Below the pieces are notes generated by a model that saw only the letters and a list, made by a program, of their open reading frames with translations, was not told the DNA's origin and did not search any database. Position numbers and translations under genes: made by a program. Positions 1 to 8,720 of a stretch of 60,485 bases of DNA are shown one piece after another. Within the stretch, counting starts at the first letter, position 1. The number at the start of each line of letters is the position of its first letter. This DNA is from Streptomyces xylophagus (GTDB lineage: Bacteria > Actinomycetota > Actinomycetes > Streptomycetales > Streptomycetaceae), in assembly GCF_000716435.1 (NCBI RefSeq), contig NZ_JNWO01000040.1, positions 1 to 60,485 on the forward strand, written 5' to 3'.

Positions 1-1
1 G

Positions 2-865
2 TCCGAGGCGGTGCACATCTTCCGTGAGGTGGCGGGTGAGTTCGAGCGGCCGGTGATTCTCTTCTCCGGCGGCAAGGACTCCATCGTCATGCTGCACCTC
101 GCGCTGAAGGCGTTCGCGCCCGCGCCGGTGCCGTTCTCGCTGCTGCATGTGGACACCGGACACAACTTCCCCGAGGTCCTTGAGTACCGGGACCGTGTGG
201 TGACCGCACATGGGCTGCGCCTCCATGTGGCCTCCGTACAGGACTACATCGACCGCGGTGTGCTGCGCGAACGCCCCGACGGCACCCGCAACCCCCTCCA
301 GACCCTCCCGCTCACCGAGAAGATCCAGAGCGAGAAGTTCGACGCGGTCTTCGGCGGCGGACGCAGGGACGAGGAGAAGGCCCGCGCCAAGGAGCGGGTG
401 TTCTCGTTGCGGGACGAGTTCTCGCAGTGGGACCCGCGCCGCCAGCGGCCCGAGCTGTGGAACCTCTACAACGGGCGGCACGCAGCCGGCGAGCACGTCC
501 GTGTGTTCCCGCTGTCCAACTGGACCGAGCTGGACGTCTGGCAGTACATCGCCCGTGAGGGCATCGAGCTGCCCGAGATCTACTTCGCGCACGAGCGTGA
601 GGTGTTCGCGCGGGACGGCATGTGGCTGACCGCCGGTGAGTGGGGCGGGCCCAAGGCGGCGGAGACCGTCGAGAAGCGGCTCGTCCGGTACCGGACCGTC
701 GGTGACATGTCGTGCACCGGTGCCGTCGACTCCGACGCGGTGACCCTGGAACAGGTCATCACAGAGATCGCCGCCTCCCGGCTGACCGAGCGGGGCGCCA
801 CGCGTGCCGACGACAAGATGTCCGAGGCCGCGATGGAAGACCGCAAGCGCGAGGGGTACTTCTAG
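2..865 (+). CDS. cysD: Sulfate adenylyltransferase subunit 2 (CysD), 5' end outside window
   Basis: Small subunit of ATP sulfurylase, which makes adenosine 5'-phosphosulfate from sulfate and ATP in cytoplasmic sulfate assimilation. The frame is open from base 2 and the residues before the first internal GTG (SEAV) fit the family, so roughly 25 N-terminal residues lie upstream of the window. The PP-loop motif SGGKDS is encoded at about 65-82, followed by HVDTGHNFPE, GGGRRDEEKARAKERVFS and the C-terminal MSCTGAVDS segment, all typical of CysD. It ends with KREGYF and a TAG stop. The next coding signal, cysN, begins immediately after the stop with no spacer. Function is certain at family level; the start cannot be seen. 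Confidence 0.95.
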   Translation, partial: SEAVHIFREVAGEFERPVILFSGGKDSIVMLHLALKAFAPAPVPFSLLHVDTGHNFPEVLEYRDRVVTAHGLRLHVASVQDYIDRGVLRERPDGTRNPLQTLPLTEKIQSEKFDAVFGGGRRDEEKARAKERVFSLRDEFSQWDPRRQRPELWNLYNGRHAAGEHVRVFPLSNWTELDVWQYIAREGIELPEIYFAHEREVFARDGMWLTAGEWGGPKAAETVEKRLVRYRTVGDMSCTGAVDSDAVTLEQVITEIAASRLTERGATRADDKMSEAAMEDRKREGYF

Positions 866-873
866 GGCGGCTG

Positions 874-2106
874 TTGCACGACTCCAAGTCGGTCCTCACC
901 GACCAACTCGAAGCCGTGCAGCGGGTGTCGGCCGACCGCGGCCAGGACGGGCCCGACCTCGCGCTGCTCACCGACGGCCTGCGCGCCGAGCGCGAGCAGG
1001 GCATCACCATCGACGTGGCGTACCGCTACTTCGCCACGCCCCGGCGCCGGTTCATCCTTGCCGACACGCCCGGTCACGTGCAGTACACCCGCAACATGGT
1101 GACGGGTGCCTCCACGGCCGAGCTGACGGTGATCCTGGTCGACGCGCGCAACGGTGTCGTCGAACAGACCCGGCGCCACGCGGCGATCGCCGCGCTGCTG
1201 CGTGTCCCGCACGTGGTGCTCGCGGTCAACAAGATGGACCTCGTCGAGTACAAGGAGTCCGTCTTCGCGGCGATCGCCGAGGAGTTCACGGCGTACGCGA
1301 GCGAGCTGGGCGTCCCGGAGATCACCGCGATCCCGATCTCGGCGCTGGCCGGGGACAACGTGGTGGAGCCGTCCGCGCACATGGACTGGTACGGCGGGCC
1401 GACCTTCCTGGAGCACCTGGAGTCGGTGCCGGTCGCCCACGACCTGAGCCACTGCCACGCGCGGCTGCCCGTGCAGTACGTGATCCGGCCGCAGAGCGCC
1501 GATCTGCCGGACTACCGGGGGTACGCGGGCCAGATCGCGGCCGGTACCTTCCGCGTCGGTGAGGCCGTGACGGTGCTGCCGTCCGGGCGCGCCACGAGGA
1601 TCTCCGCCATCGACCTGCTCGGCAAGCCGGTCCGGACCGCGTGGACCACGCAGTCGGTGACCGTCCTCCTTGAGGACGACATCGACATCTCGCGCGGCGA
1701 CCTCATCGTGCCCAGCAAGGACGCCCCGGCGACCACGCAGGACATCGAGGCGACCGTCTGCCATGTCGCCGACGCGCCGCTGACCGTGGGCCACCGTGTG
1801 CTCCTCAAGCACGGCACCCGCACGGTGAAGGCGATCGTCAAGGACATCCCGTCCCGTCTCACGCTCGACGACCTGTCCCTGCACCCGCATCCGGGACAGC
1901 TCGTCGCCAACGACATCGGCCGGGTGAAGATCCGCACCGCGGAGCCGCTGCCGGTGGACTCGTACGCGGACTCGCGCCGTACGGGCTCGTTCATCCTGAT
2001 CGACCCGGCGGACGGCACCACGCTGACCGCCGGCATGGTCGGCGAGTCGTTCGCGGCGCCGGAGCCGGTCAAGGACGCGTCCGACGACGACGGTTGGGAC
2101 TTCTGA
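874..2106 (+). CDS. cysN: Sulfate adenylyltransferase subunit 1 (CysN), N-terminally truncated, P-loop missing
   Basis: GTPase subunit of ATP sulfurylase; GTP hydrolysis normally drives sulfate adenylation by CysD. Homology starts abruptly at GRLLHDSKSV, which in CysN follows the P-loop GSVDDGKST directly. Here those codons follow the cysD stop (863-865), so about 35 codons, including the initiator, its ribosome binding site and the G1/Walker A motif, are absent. The other GTPase motifs remain: GITIDVA (G2, near residue 43 from the TTG at 874), DTPGH (G3, near 64) and NKMD (G4, near 119), then both beta-barrel domains and the C-terminus. TTG 874 is the nearest usable start in frame; no upstream start in this frame restores the P-loop. 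As written the protein should not bind GTP normally. A real deletion or an assembly/sequencing deletion are both possible. Confidence 0.85.
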   Translation: MHDSKSVLTDQLEAVQRVSADRGQDGPDLALLTDGLRAEREQGITIDVAYRYFATPRRRFILADTPGHVQYTRNMVTGASTAELTVILVDARNGVVEQTRRHAAIAALLRVPHVVLAVNKMDLVEYKESVFAAIAEEFTAYASELGVPEITAIPISALAGDNVVEPSAHMDWYGGPTFLEHLESVPVAHDLSHCHARLPVQYVIRPQSADLPDYRGYAGQIAAGTFRVGEAVTVLPSGRATRISAIDLLGKPVRTAWTTQSVTVLLEDDIDISRGDLIVPSKDAPATTQDIEATVCHVADAPLTVGHRVLLKHGTRTVKAIVKDIPSRLTLDDLSLHPHPGQLVANDIGRVKIRTAEPLPVDSYADSRRTGSFILIDPADGTTLTAGMVGESFAAPEPVKDASDDDGWDF

Positions 2107-2341
2107 CATGACGTCCATCGACTTCTACTCCACGTTCGCGAAGGAGGGCGGCCGCGTCGGCAGCGGCGCCCTCGGCAGCGGGCAGGGCGGAGTGGCGCGA
2201 TGTGCGGGCTGACGTACGCGCACCGCTCGCGCGCCCAGTCCCCCCACCCGCCGTCCCGGACACGACGAAGACGAAGACCTGCCGACCTCCCGGCCACGAA
2301 CTGAGACCGTGACCGCCGGGCCAACGAGAGGAACACCTCCC
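2107..2341 (+). other. cysN-ssuA intergenic spacer with a 34-codon ORF
   Basis: The 235-base spacer carries a 34-codon ATG ORF at 2108-2212 that starts one base after the cysN stop. I recognise no homology in it and see no ribosome binding site other than possible reinitiation. No clear hairpin terminator or riboswitch fold is visible. The only strong signal is the GAGAGG at about 2326-2331, which serves the next gene. Confidence 0.3.
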
Positions 2342-3454
2342 GTGCCTGCCAACCGCTCGACATTTCTGCGCCGCGGCATAGCCGTGGTCGCCGCGCTCCC
2401 CCTGCTCACCCTCGCCGCCTGCGGTTACGGGTCGGACTCCAAGAGCACCAACTCCAAGGAGAAGGTCGCCGCCGGGTCCTCGAAGATCGACGGTCTCGCG
2501 TCCGTGAAGATCGGCTACTTCGGCAACCTGACCCACGCGACCGCGCTGGTCGGCCGTGAACAGGGCCTCTTCCAGAAGGAACTGGGCGCCACCAAGGCCG
2601 AGTACGCGACCTTCAACGCCGGCCCGTCCGAGATCGAGGCGCTCAACTCGGGCTCCATCGACATCGGTTGGATCGGCCCTTCCCCGGCGATCAACGGCTA
2701 CACCAAGTCCGACGGCAAGAGCCTGAAGATCATCGGCGGTTCGGCGTCCGGCGGTGTGAAGCTCGTCGTGAACCCGAAGAAGATCAAGTCCCTCGCGGAC
2801 GTCAAGGGCAAGAAGATCGCGACGCCTCAGCTGGGCAACACGCAGGACGTGGCGTTCCTCAACTGGATCGCCGACCAGGGCTGGAAGGTCGACGCGCAGA
2901 GCGGCAAGGGTGACGTCACCGTCGTCCGCACCGACAACAAGATCACCCCGGACGCCTTCAAGGCCGGTTCGATCGACGGGGCCTGGGTGCCGGAGCCGAC
3001 CGCGTCGAAGCTGGTCGCCGAGGGCGGCAAGGTGCTGCTCGACGAGGCTTCGCTGTGGCCCGACAAGAAGTTCGTGATCACGAACATCATCGTGTCGCAG
3101 AAGTTCCTCAAGGCGCACCCGAAGGTCGTCGAGGCCGTGCTGAAGGGTTCGGTCGCGTCCAACAAGTGGATCAACGCCAACCCGACGGCGGCGAAGGCCG
3201 CGGCCAACAAGCAGCTGGCGGCCGACTCGGGCAAGGCGCTGAAGGCGAACGTCCTTGACCCGGCGTGGGGTTCGATCACCTTCACCAACGACCCGCTGGC
3301 CTCGACCCTCAACACCGAGGCGGCGCACGCGGTGAAGGCCGGTCTGCTGGAGAAGCCCGACCTGAACGGCATCTACGACCTCACGCTCCTCAACAAGGTC
3401 CTCAAGGCCGACGGTGAGAGCACGGTCGACGCCGCCGGTCTCGGCACGAGCTGA
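2342..3454 (+). CDS. Sulfonate/taurine ABC transporter substrate-binding lipoprotein (SsuA-like)
   Basis: Extracytoplasmic receptor of an ABC importer, probably for aliphatic sulfonates, taurine or a related sulfur compound. The N-terminus has a lipoprotein signal: basic start, hydrophobic stretch and lipobox LAAC (Cys about residue 27). The mature part has the SsuA/TauA/NitT signature with KIGYF, the GSIDIGWIGPSPAI segment, KGKKIATPQLGNTQD and GAWVPEP. The GTG at 2342 is preferred over GTG 2309 because GAGAGG lies 10 bases upstream and the signal peptide then begins correctly. It is the first gene of a three-gene importer unit directly downstream of cysDN, which supports a sulfur substrate rather than nitrate. 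Length about 370 residues is normal. The exact ligand cannot be read from sequence. Confidence 0.88.
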   Translation: MPANRSTFLRRGIAVVAALPLLTLAACGYGSDSKSTNSKEKVAAGSSKIDGLASVKIGYFGNLTHATALVGREQGLFQKELGATKAEYATFNAGPSEIEALNSGSIDIGWIGPSPAINGYTKSDGKSLKIIGGSASGGVKLVVNPKKIKSLADVKGKKIATPQLGNTQDVAFLNWIADQGWKVDAQSGKGDVTVVRTDNKITPDAFKAGSIDGAWVPEPTASKLVAEGGKVLLDEASLWPDKKFVITNIIVSQKFLKAHPKVVEAVLKGSVASNKWINANPTAAKAAANKQLAADSGKALKANVLDPAWGSITFTNDPLASTLNTEAAHAVKAGLLEKPDLNGIYDLTLLNKVLKADGESTVDAAGLGTS

Positions 3455-3491
3455 TCGAGGGATCCCGATGACTTCCCAGGAGGTGACGACC

Positions 3492-4274
3492 ATGGCCACG
3501 ACCCTCGCCAAAGAGACCACCGAGTCGGTGGAGCACGCGGCGCGCCTTGAGCATGTCTCGAAGTCCTTCGCGACGCCGGGTGGGCAGCAGCTCGTCCTGG
3601 ACGACATCACCATCGATGTCGCGCCCGGCGAGTTCGTCACCCTCCTGGGGGCCTCGGGCTGCGGCAAGTCCACCCTGCTGAACCTGGTGGCGGGCCTCGA
3701 CAGGCCCACCACCGGGTCCATCACGACGGACGGCCGCCCGGCTCTGATGTTCCAGGAGCACGCCCTGTTCCCGTGGCTGACCGCGGGCAAGAACATCGAA
3801 CTCGCCCTGAAACTCAGGGGAGTTCCGAAGGACGAACGGCGCGGCAGGACCGAGGAGCTGCTCGAACTGGTCCGGCTGCCGGGCGCGTACGGCAAGCGGG
3901 TGCACGAGCTGTCCGGCGGTATGCGGCAGCGCGTGGCCATGGCCCGCGCGCTCGCCCAGGAGAGCCGCATCCTGCTGATGGACGAGCCGTTCGCGGCCCT
4001 GGACGCCATCACGCGGGACGTCCTGCACGACGAACTGACCCGTATCTGGGGCGAGACGGGGCTCTCCGTCCTGTTCGTCACGCACAACGTGCGGGAGGCG
4101 GTACGGCTCGCCCAGCGGGTGATCCTGCTGTCCTCCCGGCCCGGCCGGATAGCCCGCGAGTGGACGGTCGACATCCCGCAGCCGCGCCGCATCGAGGACG
4201 CGCCGGTCGCCGAACTGTCCCTTGAGATCACCGATGTACTGCGTGGGGAGATCCGCCGTCATGGCCAGCACTGA
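3492..4274 (+). CDS. Sulfonate-type ABC transporter ATP-binding protein (SsuB-like)
   Basis: Cytoplasmic ATPase that powers the importer formed with the flanking binding protein and permease. Walker A GASGCGKST is at residues 53-61, the ABC signature LSGGMRQR near 140, Walker B LLMDEP about 20 residues later, followed by the D-loop and the switch histidine in FVTHNVREAV. The EHALFPWLT Q-loop region is typical of the nitrate/sulfonate/taurine class. ATG 3492 is chosen because a perfect AGGAGG sits at 3478-3483, 8 bases upstream; ATG 3468 is in frame but less well placed. The 3' end overlaps the permease start (4261), a sign of translational coupling. Confidence 0.9.
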   Translation: MATTLAKETTESVEHAARLEHVSKSFATPGGQQLVLDDITIDVAPGEFVTLLGASGCGKSTLLNLVAGLDRPTTGSITTDGRPALMFQEHALFPWLTAGKNIELALKLRGVPKDERRGRTEELLELVRLPGAYGKRVHELSGGMRQRVAMARALAQESRILLMDEPFAALDAITRDVLHDELTRIWGETGLSVLFVTHNVREAVRLAQRVILLSSRPGRIAREWTVDIPQPRRIEDAPVAELSLEITDVLRGEIRRHGQH

Positions 4275-5139
4275 GACGACGACGGTCAAGGACGGCGGGA
4301 GCGTCGAGGCCGGCCTCGACGCCCTGGAGACCACGGTCACCGGCCGTCCGACCTTCCGGCAGACCTTCGTCAACAAGATCTTCCCGCCGATCGTCGCGCT
4401 CGCGGTGGTCATGGTCGTGTGGTTGATCCTGACCCCGATCGTCGACGACCCGAGCAAGCTGCCCTCGCCGGGCGCCGTGGGGACCGAGTTCAAGAACGCC
4501 TGGCTGGCGGGCGATCTGCTCGGCTACATCTGGACCAGCGTCTCGCGCGGTCTGCTCGGCTTCTTCTTCGCGCTGCTCATCGGCACCCCGCTGGGTCTGC
4601 TGGTGGCGCGGGTGAAGTTCGTCCGCGCGGCGATCGGCCCGATCCTGTCCGGCCTCCAGTCGCTGCCGTCGGTGGCGTGGGTGCCGCCGGCCGTGATCTG
4701 GCTGGGCCTGAACAACTCGATGATGTACGCGGTCATCCTGCTCGGCGCGGTCCCCTCCATCGCCAACGGCCTGGTGTCCGGCGTCGACCAGGTGCCGCCG
4801 CTGTTCCTGCGGGCGGGCCGCACGATGGGCGCGACCGGCGTCAAGGGCATCTGGCACGTCACGCTGCCGGCGGCCCTCCCCGGCTATGTGGCGGGTCTGA
4901 AGCAGGGCTGGGCGTTCTCGTGGCGCTCGCTGATGGCGGCCGAAATCATCGCCCAGTTCCCGGACTTGGGCGTGGGTCTCGGCCAACTGCTGGAGAACGG
5001 CCGTACCAACAGCGACATGGCGATGGTCTTCGAGGCCATCGTCCTGATCCTGTTCGTCGGTATCGCCATCGACCTGCTGATCTTCAGCCCGCTGGAGCGG
5101 TGGGTGCTGCGCAGCCGCGGTCTGCTGGTGAAGAGCTGA
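4261..5139 (+). CDS. Sulfonate-type ABC transporter permease (SsuC-like)
   Basis: Integral membrane permease of the same importer, 292 residues with about six hydrophobic segments after a soluble N-terminal ~40 residues. The region SLPSVAWVPPAVIWLG and the cytoplasmic coupling loop GRTMGATGVKGIWHVTLP (EAA-like) match the SsuC/TauC/NrtB permease class. It starts at ATG 4261, 10 bases after GGGGAG and 14 bases before the end of the ATPase gene. The three transporter genes and the following chelatase are tightly packed on the plus strand and probably share one transcript with cysDN. Confidence 0.9.
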   Translation: MASTETTTVKDGGSVEAGLDALETTVTGRPTFRQTFVNKIFPPIVALAVVMVVWLILTPIVDDPSKLPSPGAVGTEFKNAWLAGDLLGYIWTSVSRGLLGFFFALLIGTPLGLLVARVKFVRAAIGPILSGLQSLPSVAWVPPAVIWLGLNNSMMYAVILLGAVPSIANGLVSGVDQVPPLFLRAGRTMGATGVKGIWHVTLPAALPGYVAGLKQGWAFSWRSLMAAEIIAQFPDLGVGLGQLLENGRTNSDMAMVFEAIVLILFVGIAIDLLIFSPLERWVLRSRGLLVKS

Positions 5140-5148
5140 GCTGATCCC

Positions 5149-5892
5149 ATGTACAGGAAGCCTGTTCTCCTCGTCATCGCCCACGGCAGCCGCGATCCGC
5201 GGCACGCCGCGACCGTCCACGCCCTCGTGCGGCGGGTACGGTCGCGGCGGCCCGGGCTGCGCGTGGAGATCGGCTTCCTGGACTTCAACATCCCTTCCGT
5301 GCAGGGCGTGTTGGAGTCACTGGCGGCGGAGGGCGTACGTGACGTCGTGGCCCTCCCTCTGCTCCTGACCCGCGCGTTCCACGCGAAGGCGGACATCCCC
5401 GCGGTCCTGCGGGACGCGCCGCCGCAGCTGCGGATCAGGCAGGCGGAGGTACTGGGACCGTCGCCGCTGCTGTTGCGTGCCCTCGAACGACGGCTCTACG
5501 AGGCCGGGTTGACGCCTGCCGACAAGTCGTCGACCGGGGTCGTGCTGGCCTCGGCGGGGTCCACCGACCCGGAGGCGATCGCGGTGATCGACGGCATCGC
5601 GCGGGAGTGGTGGCACACGGGTTGGTGCGCGGTGCGGCCCGCGTTCGCCTCGGCGGCCCTGCCCCGCACCGAGGACGCGGTCCGTGAACTGCGGTCCCTG
5701 GGCTGCGAACGGGTGGCTGTCGCGCCGTACGTCCTGGCCCCCGGCTTCCTCCCCGACCGGATCGCGCGGGGCGCGGCGGAGGCGGATGTGCTGGCCGAGG
5801 TGCTGGGTCCGGCGCCGGAGGTGGCGCGGGTGCTGCTGGAGCGCTACGACGCGGCGGTTCTGGCTCCGGCGCTCACGGCCGTCGGCGCGTAG
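5149..5892 (+). CDS. Sirohydrochlorin chelatase, CbiX/SirB type
   Basis: Cytoplasmic chelatase of about 247 residues with the CbiX/SirB fold in two halves. The N-terminal metal-binding motif AHGSRDPR (His12) and a second histidine in TRAFHAKADIP mark the first half; the second half repeats the pattern with weaker motifs (VLASAGSTDPEA, APYVLAPGFLPDRI). Family members insert Fe or Co into sirohydrochlorin. The gene lies 9 bases after the importer permease, at the end of a sulfate-assimilation cluster, so iron insertion to make siroheme for sulfite reductase is the likely role. Cobalt chelation for cobalamin cannot be excluded from sequence. Confidence 0.85.
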   Translation: MYRKPVLLVIAHGSRDPRHAATVHALVRRVRSRRPGLRVEIGFLDFNIPSVQGVLESLAAEGVRDVVALPLLLTRAFHAKADIPAVLRDAPPQLRIRQAEVLGPSPLLLRALERRLYEAGLTPADKSSTGVVLASAGSTDPEAIAVIDGIAREWWHTGWCAVRPAFASAALPRTEDAVRELRSLGCERVAVAPYVLAPGFLPDRIARGAAEADVLAEVLGPAPEVARVLLERYDAAVLAPALTAVGA

Positions 5893-6026
5893 CGCGTTCG
5901 GGGGTAGCGCGTTCACCGGTCGCGCCTTCACGGTTCCCACCTGCCCGGTTTCCCGGAAAGGGGTCTCCCCCGGCTCCCGGATCTGCTGGGATGGTCCCTC
6001 TGAGGGCTAGTGGGGAGCAAGTACAC

Positions 6027-8540
6027 GTGGCGGGTCGGGAGTTCACGCATCGTGAAGGGCCTGCGCCGGCCCAGCTGCACTACTCCTCGGGGCTGTCCGG
6101 CTCCGAGGATTCCGGCCCCCGGTTCACGGCGGTCGGCGCGGAGGTGCCGCCGGGAGTGCTGCGGGAGGCCGAGCGGCTCCTCGGGTACGAGCCCCCGCCC
6201 GACAGCCCGCAACAGCCCGACGCCGAGCAGCTCAAGAGGTTCCCCGCGGTCTTCAGCTTCAGCGAACTCGCCGACGGTTGGCGGCTGTTGAGCCGTTGCG
6301 TGTGCACCGGAACCGACTGGGCCGGGGGCCCGGTCTCCTTCCACGCACATGCCGTCCTGCTGCCGGCCGGGACCCGGCTGCCGGACGGTGTGCTGCCCAT
6401 CTCCACGTGGGAGTCGCCGCGTTGGGCGGACTCGACTCCCCCGGACGGCAGGACAGCGCCGGTCGACCGCGTCGAACCGTCCGGCCTGCTGCGCAAGGAG
6501 ATGCTGATCGCGTTCGCGGCATCTCGGGCCGAGTGGCTCGCCCCGTTCTTCGCCGATCTGCGGGCGGTGGCCGCGGACCCGGGTGCCGGGCAGCTCGTGG
6601 TGGTGGAGCACGACAGCGCCGACGTGGCCCGGTGGATCGCGCTCGCCTGCACGGTCCTGCCGCGCGAACAGGCGCACCGGCTCACCTTCACGACGTACAC
6701 CCGCGACCCCCGGCAGGCCCGCCAGCGGCTGATCGGCGCGCTGCCGTCCTCGGAGTCCGTCGCCGACGACGGGCGCTACCGCGTGCACAACTGCGCGGGA
6801 CGGCGGCCGTCCGGGGCGGTCAAGGACACCTGGGCCGAGGTGTGCGGCCGCGTCTGGTGTGCGGGCCGCCCCGACCTGTTCCACAACGACCCTGACGATC
6901 TGGGCCCGTTGGCGGTGGCCGCCCTCGTCGCGGGCATCGACCTGCGGACGGACGCCCGTGCGGCGGCGGCGAGTTGGGCGGCCGAGCAGGCGGACACGCT
7001 GCCGGACGACACACTGACGGCGTTGGTCGCCGGGTTGTGCGGCGGCCCGGTACCGCACCTGGGCTCCCGCTCGGCGACCCTGCCCGGCGAGGCCGAACAG
7101 ATCGCGCTGGCCGCGCTGTTGAACCGGTTGGACGGACGGGTGACGGCCGCGGTGTCGGCGCCGCTCGCCGCTCGCGTCCTGGCGTCGGCGGTCCTCTCCC
7201 ATGGACCGGTGCCCGTGCTGCGCGCCGGGTCCCTCACCGCGCGGGCGCACGACGAGCTGGCCCGGGATCTCGCGCCCTCCCTGCGGGCCGGTATCGCGGA
7301 CGCGGCCGAGCCGGCCGCCGGACGCCCCCTCGCACTGCTCCGCGCCGCCGACCTCCTGGACGTCGACTGCCAGGACCAACTGCCGGAGCTGGCCGAGCGG
7401 TTGGGGCGGGAGTTGGTCAACGCCTCGGCTGCGTCTCCGTCGGGCGACGACACGGAGCTGTCGACCGAACCCGAACCTCCCGCCGACGGCTGCCCACCGG
7501 CCCTCCTCGACGCGGTGCACACCCACCCCGGTCTGCGGGTCGCCCTGTTCGGGTCGCTCAACACGCTCGCCGCGGCCGAACCCGCTTCTGTGGCAAGGGT
7601 GTTGAAGGGCTCGGGACTCCCACTCGACCTCCAGCAGTCCGGTTTCCCGCATCTGCGGATGTGTGTCGCGCCCGCCGGATCGGACGACGACCGGCTCGAC
7701 CGGTTCCACACGCTGCTCCGCACGGCCGGGGTCTCGCCGCATGCCGATCCGACCGTGCTGCGCACGGCCCTCCGCCTCACCTGGCCCGCCGGCGAGCTGC
7801 CGACCGGCCAGGAGGCGAGCCTGCTGCTGAAGGAGCTGGGTTCCGACTCCCACCGTGCCGCCGGCACCCGGGAGTTGCTGATCGAGACGGCACTCGCCGC
7901 GCCCCCGGACGACCGTGACATACCGGCGCTCGCCACGGACCTGCTCCGCTGCTTCAGCACCGAACTGGGCCCAAGTCGCCGTACCGCCCTGCTCCTTCTG
8001 GAGTTCACCGGGGCGCTCGGCAGCGGGAGCGAGGGCGAGGAGTGGGTCGGCCGGGTGCTGGACGTGACGACCGGTGCCGCCGCCGATCCGGTGCCGGACA
8101 CGGTCGCCGAGCGCGCCTTCCAGGCCCTGGCGTGGCGGCTCCTGGAAGGGTCGGCACCGGCGAACGAGCTGTACGCGCTGGCCCGTTCGGGCGAGCCGCG
8201 CCTGCTCGCGGCGTACGAGCGGGAGAGCCGCTCGGAGCGGGTGGGCGAGCGCCTGCGGACCAGACCGGCGTATGTCGCCGACCGGTTCTGCGACTGGAGC
8301 GCGTTCCCGGGGACGCATCCGGGCTGGGACGAGACGCGTACGGCACTGCTGGCCAAGGTGCTGCGACCGGCCGTGCGGGCACTGTCCGTCGCGGAGCAGG
8401 GGGAAGTCGAGGCGGCGCTGGACCGCGCGGGCCGCGGCAAACTGGACGCGTTCCGCGCGTGGAACCGCCCTGGCGCGCTCGGGCGCCTCGCGGGACGGCT
8501 GTCGGGGCGGGGGCGGCGCGTCGAACATCCCGGCGTGTGA
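6027..8540 (+). CDS. GTPase-associated protein 1 (GAP1) family, N2-M-C domain layout
   Basis: Large soluble protein of about 837 residues. The first ~150 residues match the GAP1-N2 domain: LHYSSG near the start, a FSFSEL segment and FHAHAVLLPAG. The centre (FHNDPDDLGPLAVAALVAG onward) fits the GAP1-M helical region, and the rest is an Ala/Leu/Asp-rich helical C-terminal part. GAP1 proteins were described in computationally predicted, GTPase-centred bacterial conflict or signalling systems where they neighbour TRAFAC GTPases and adaptors. No GTPase or adaptor gene is adjacent here, so this copy is an orphan. GTG 6027 is chosen because GGGGAG lies 9-10 bases upstream and the conserved LHYSSG then falls near the N-terminus; the upstream ATG 5991 lacks such a site. 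Biochemical function is unknown. Confidence 0.75.
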   Translation: MAGREFTHREGPAPAQLHYSSGLSGSEDSGPRFTAVGAEVPPGVLREAERLLGYEPPPDSPQQPDAEQLKRFPAVFSFSELADGWRLLSRCVCTGTDWAGGPVSFHAHAVLLPAGTRLPDGVLPISTWESPRWADSTPPDGRTAPVDRVEPSGLLRKEMLIAFAASRAEWLAPFFADLRAVAADPGAGQLVVVEHDSADVARWIALACTVLPREQAHRLTFTTYTRDPRQARQRLIGALPSSESVADDGRYRVHNCAGRRPSGAVKDTWAEVCGRVWCAGRPDLFHNDPDDLGPLAVAALVAGIDLRTDARAAAASWAAEQADTLPDDTLTALVAGLCGGPVPHLGSRSATLPGEAEQIALAALLNRLDGRVTAAVSAPLAARVLASAVLSHGPVPVLRAGSLTARAHDELARDLAPSLRAGIADAAEPAAGRPLALLRAADLLDVDCQDQLPELAERLGRELVNASAASPSGDDTELSTEPEPPADGCPPALLDAVHTHPGLRVALFGSLNTLAAAEPASVARVLKGSGLPLDLQQSGFPHLRMCVAPAGSDDDRLDRFHTLLRTAGVSPHADPTVLRTALRLTWPAGELPTGQEASLLLKELGSDSHRAAGTRELLIETALAAPPDDRDIPALATDLLRCFSTELGPSRRTALLLLEFTGALGSGSEGEEWVGRVLDVTTGAAADPVPDTVAERAFQALAWRLLEGSAPANELYALARSGEPRLLAAYERESRSERVGERLRTRPAYVADRFCDWSAFPGTHPGWDETRTALLAKVLRPAVRALSVAEQGEVEAALDRAGRGKLDAFRAWNRPGALGRLAGRLSGRGRRVEHPGV

Positions 8541-8720
8541 CCGACGCGGCTCCCGATGGGGAAGCGCCGCCCGAAGTCCGGCACTCCCCTGTGATGTCGG
8601 ACCCCGGACGGCCCGTCCGCAGCACGGCCCCCGCCGGCGTGAGCCTTGTCGCGGGGGTCGCTCTCTGTACTGCGCCTCGCGCCGCGTTTATGTCACTGCG
8701 CGACTTCAACTGGCCCCGGT

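Noticed and set aside
712..2106. Full-length reading of the cysN frame from ATG 712 as a 464-residue protein
   Set aside because: The first ~50 residues are an out-of-frame translation of cysD, Arg-rich and without a P-loop; only the part from about 866 is CysN.
2069..4231. 720-codon minus-strand ORF over ssuA-ssuB
   Set aside because: Antisense shadow of well-supported genes in high-GC DNA.
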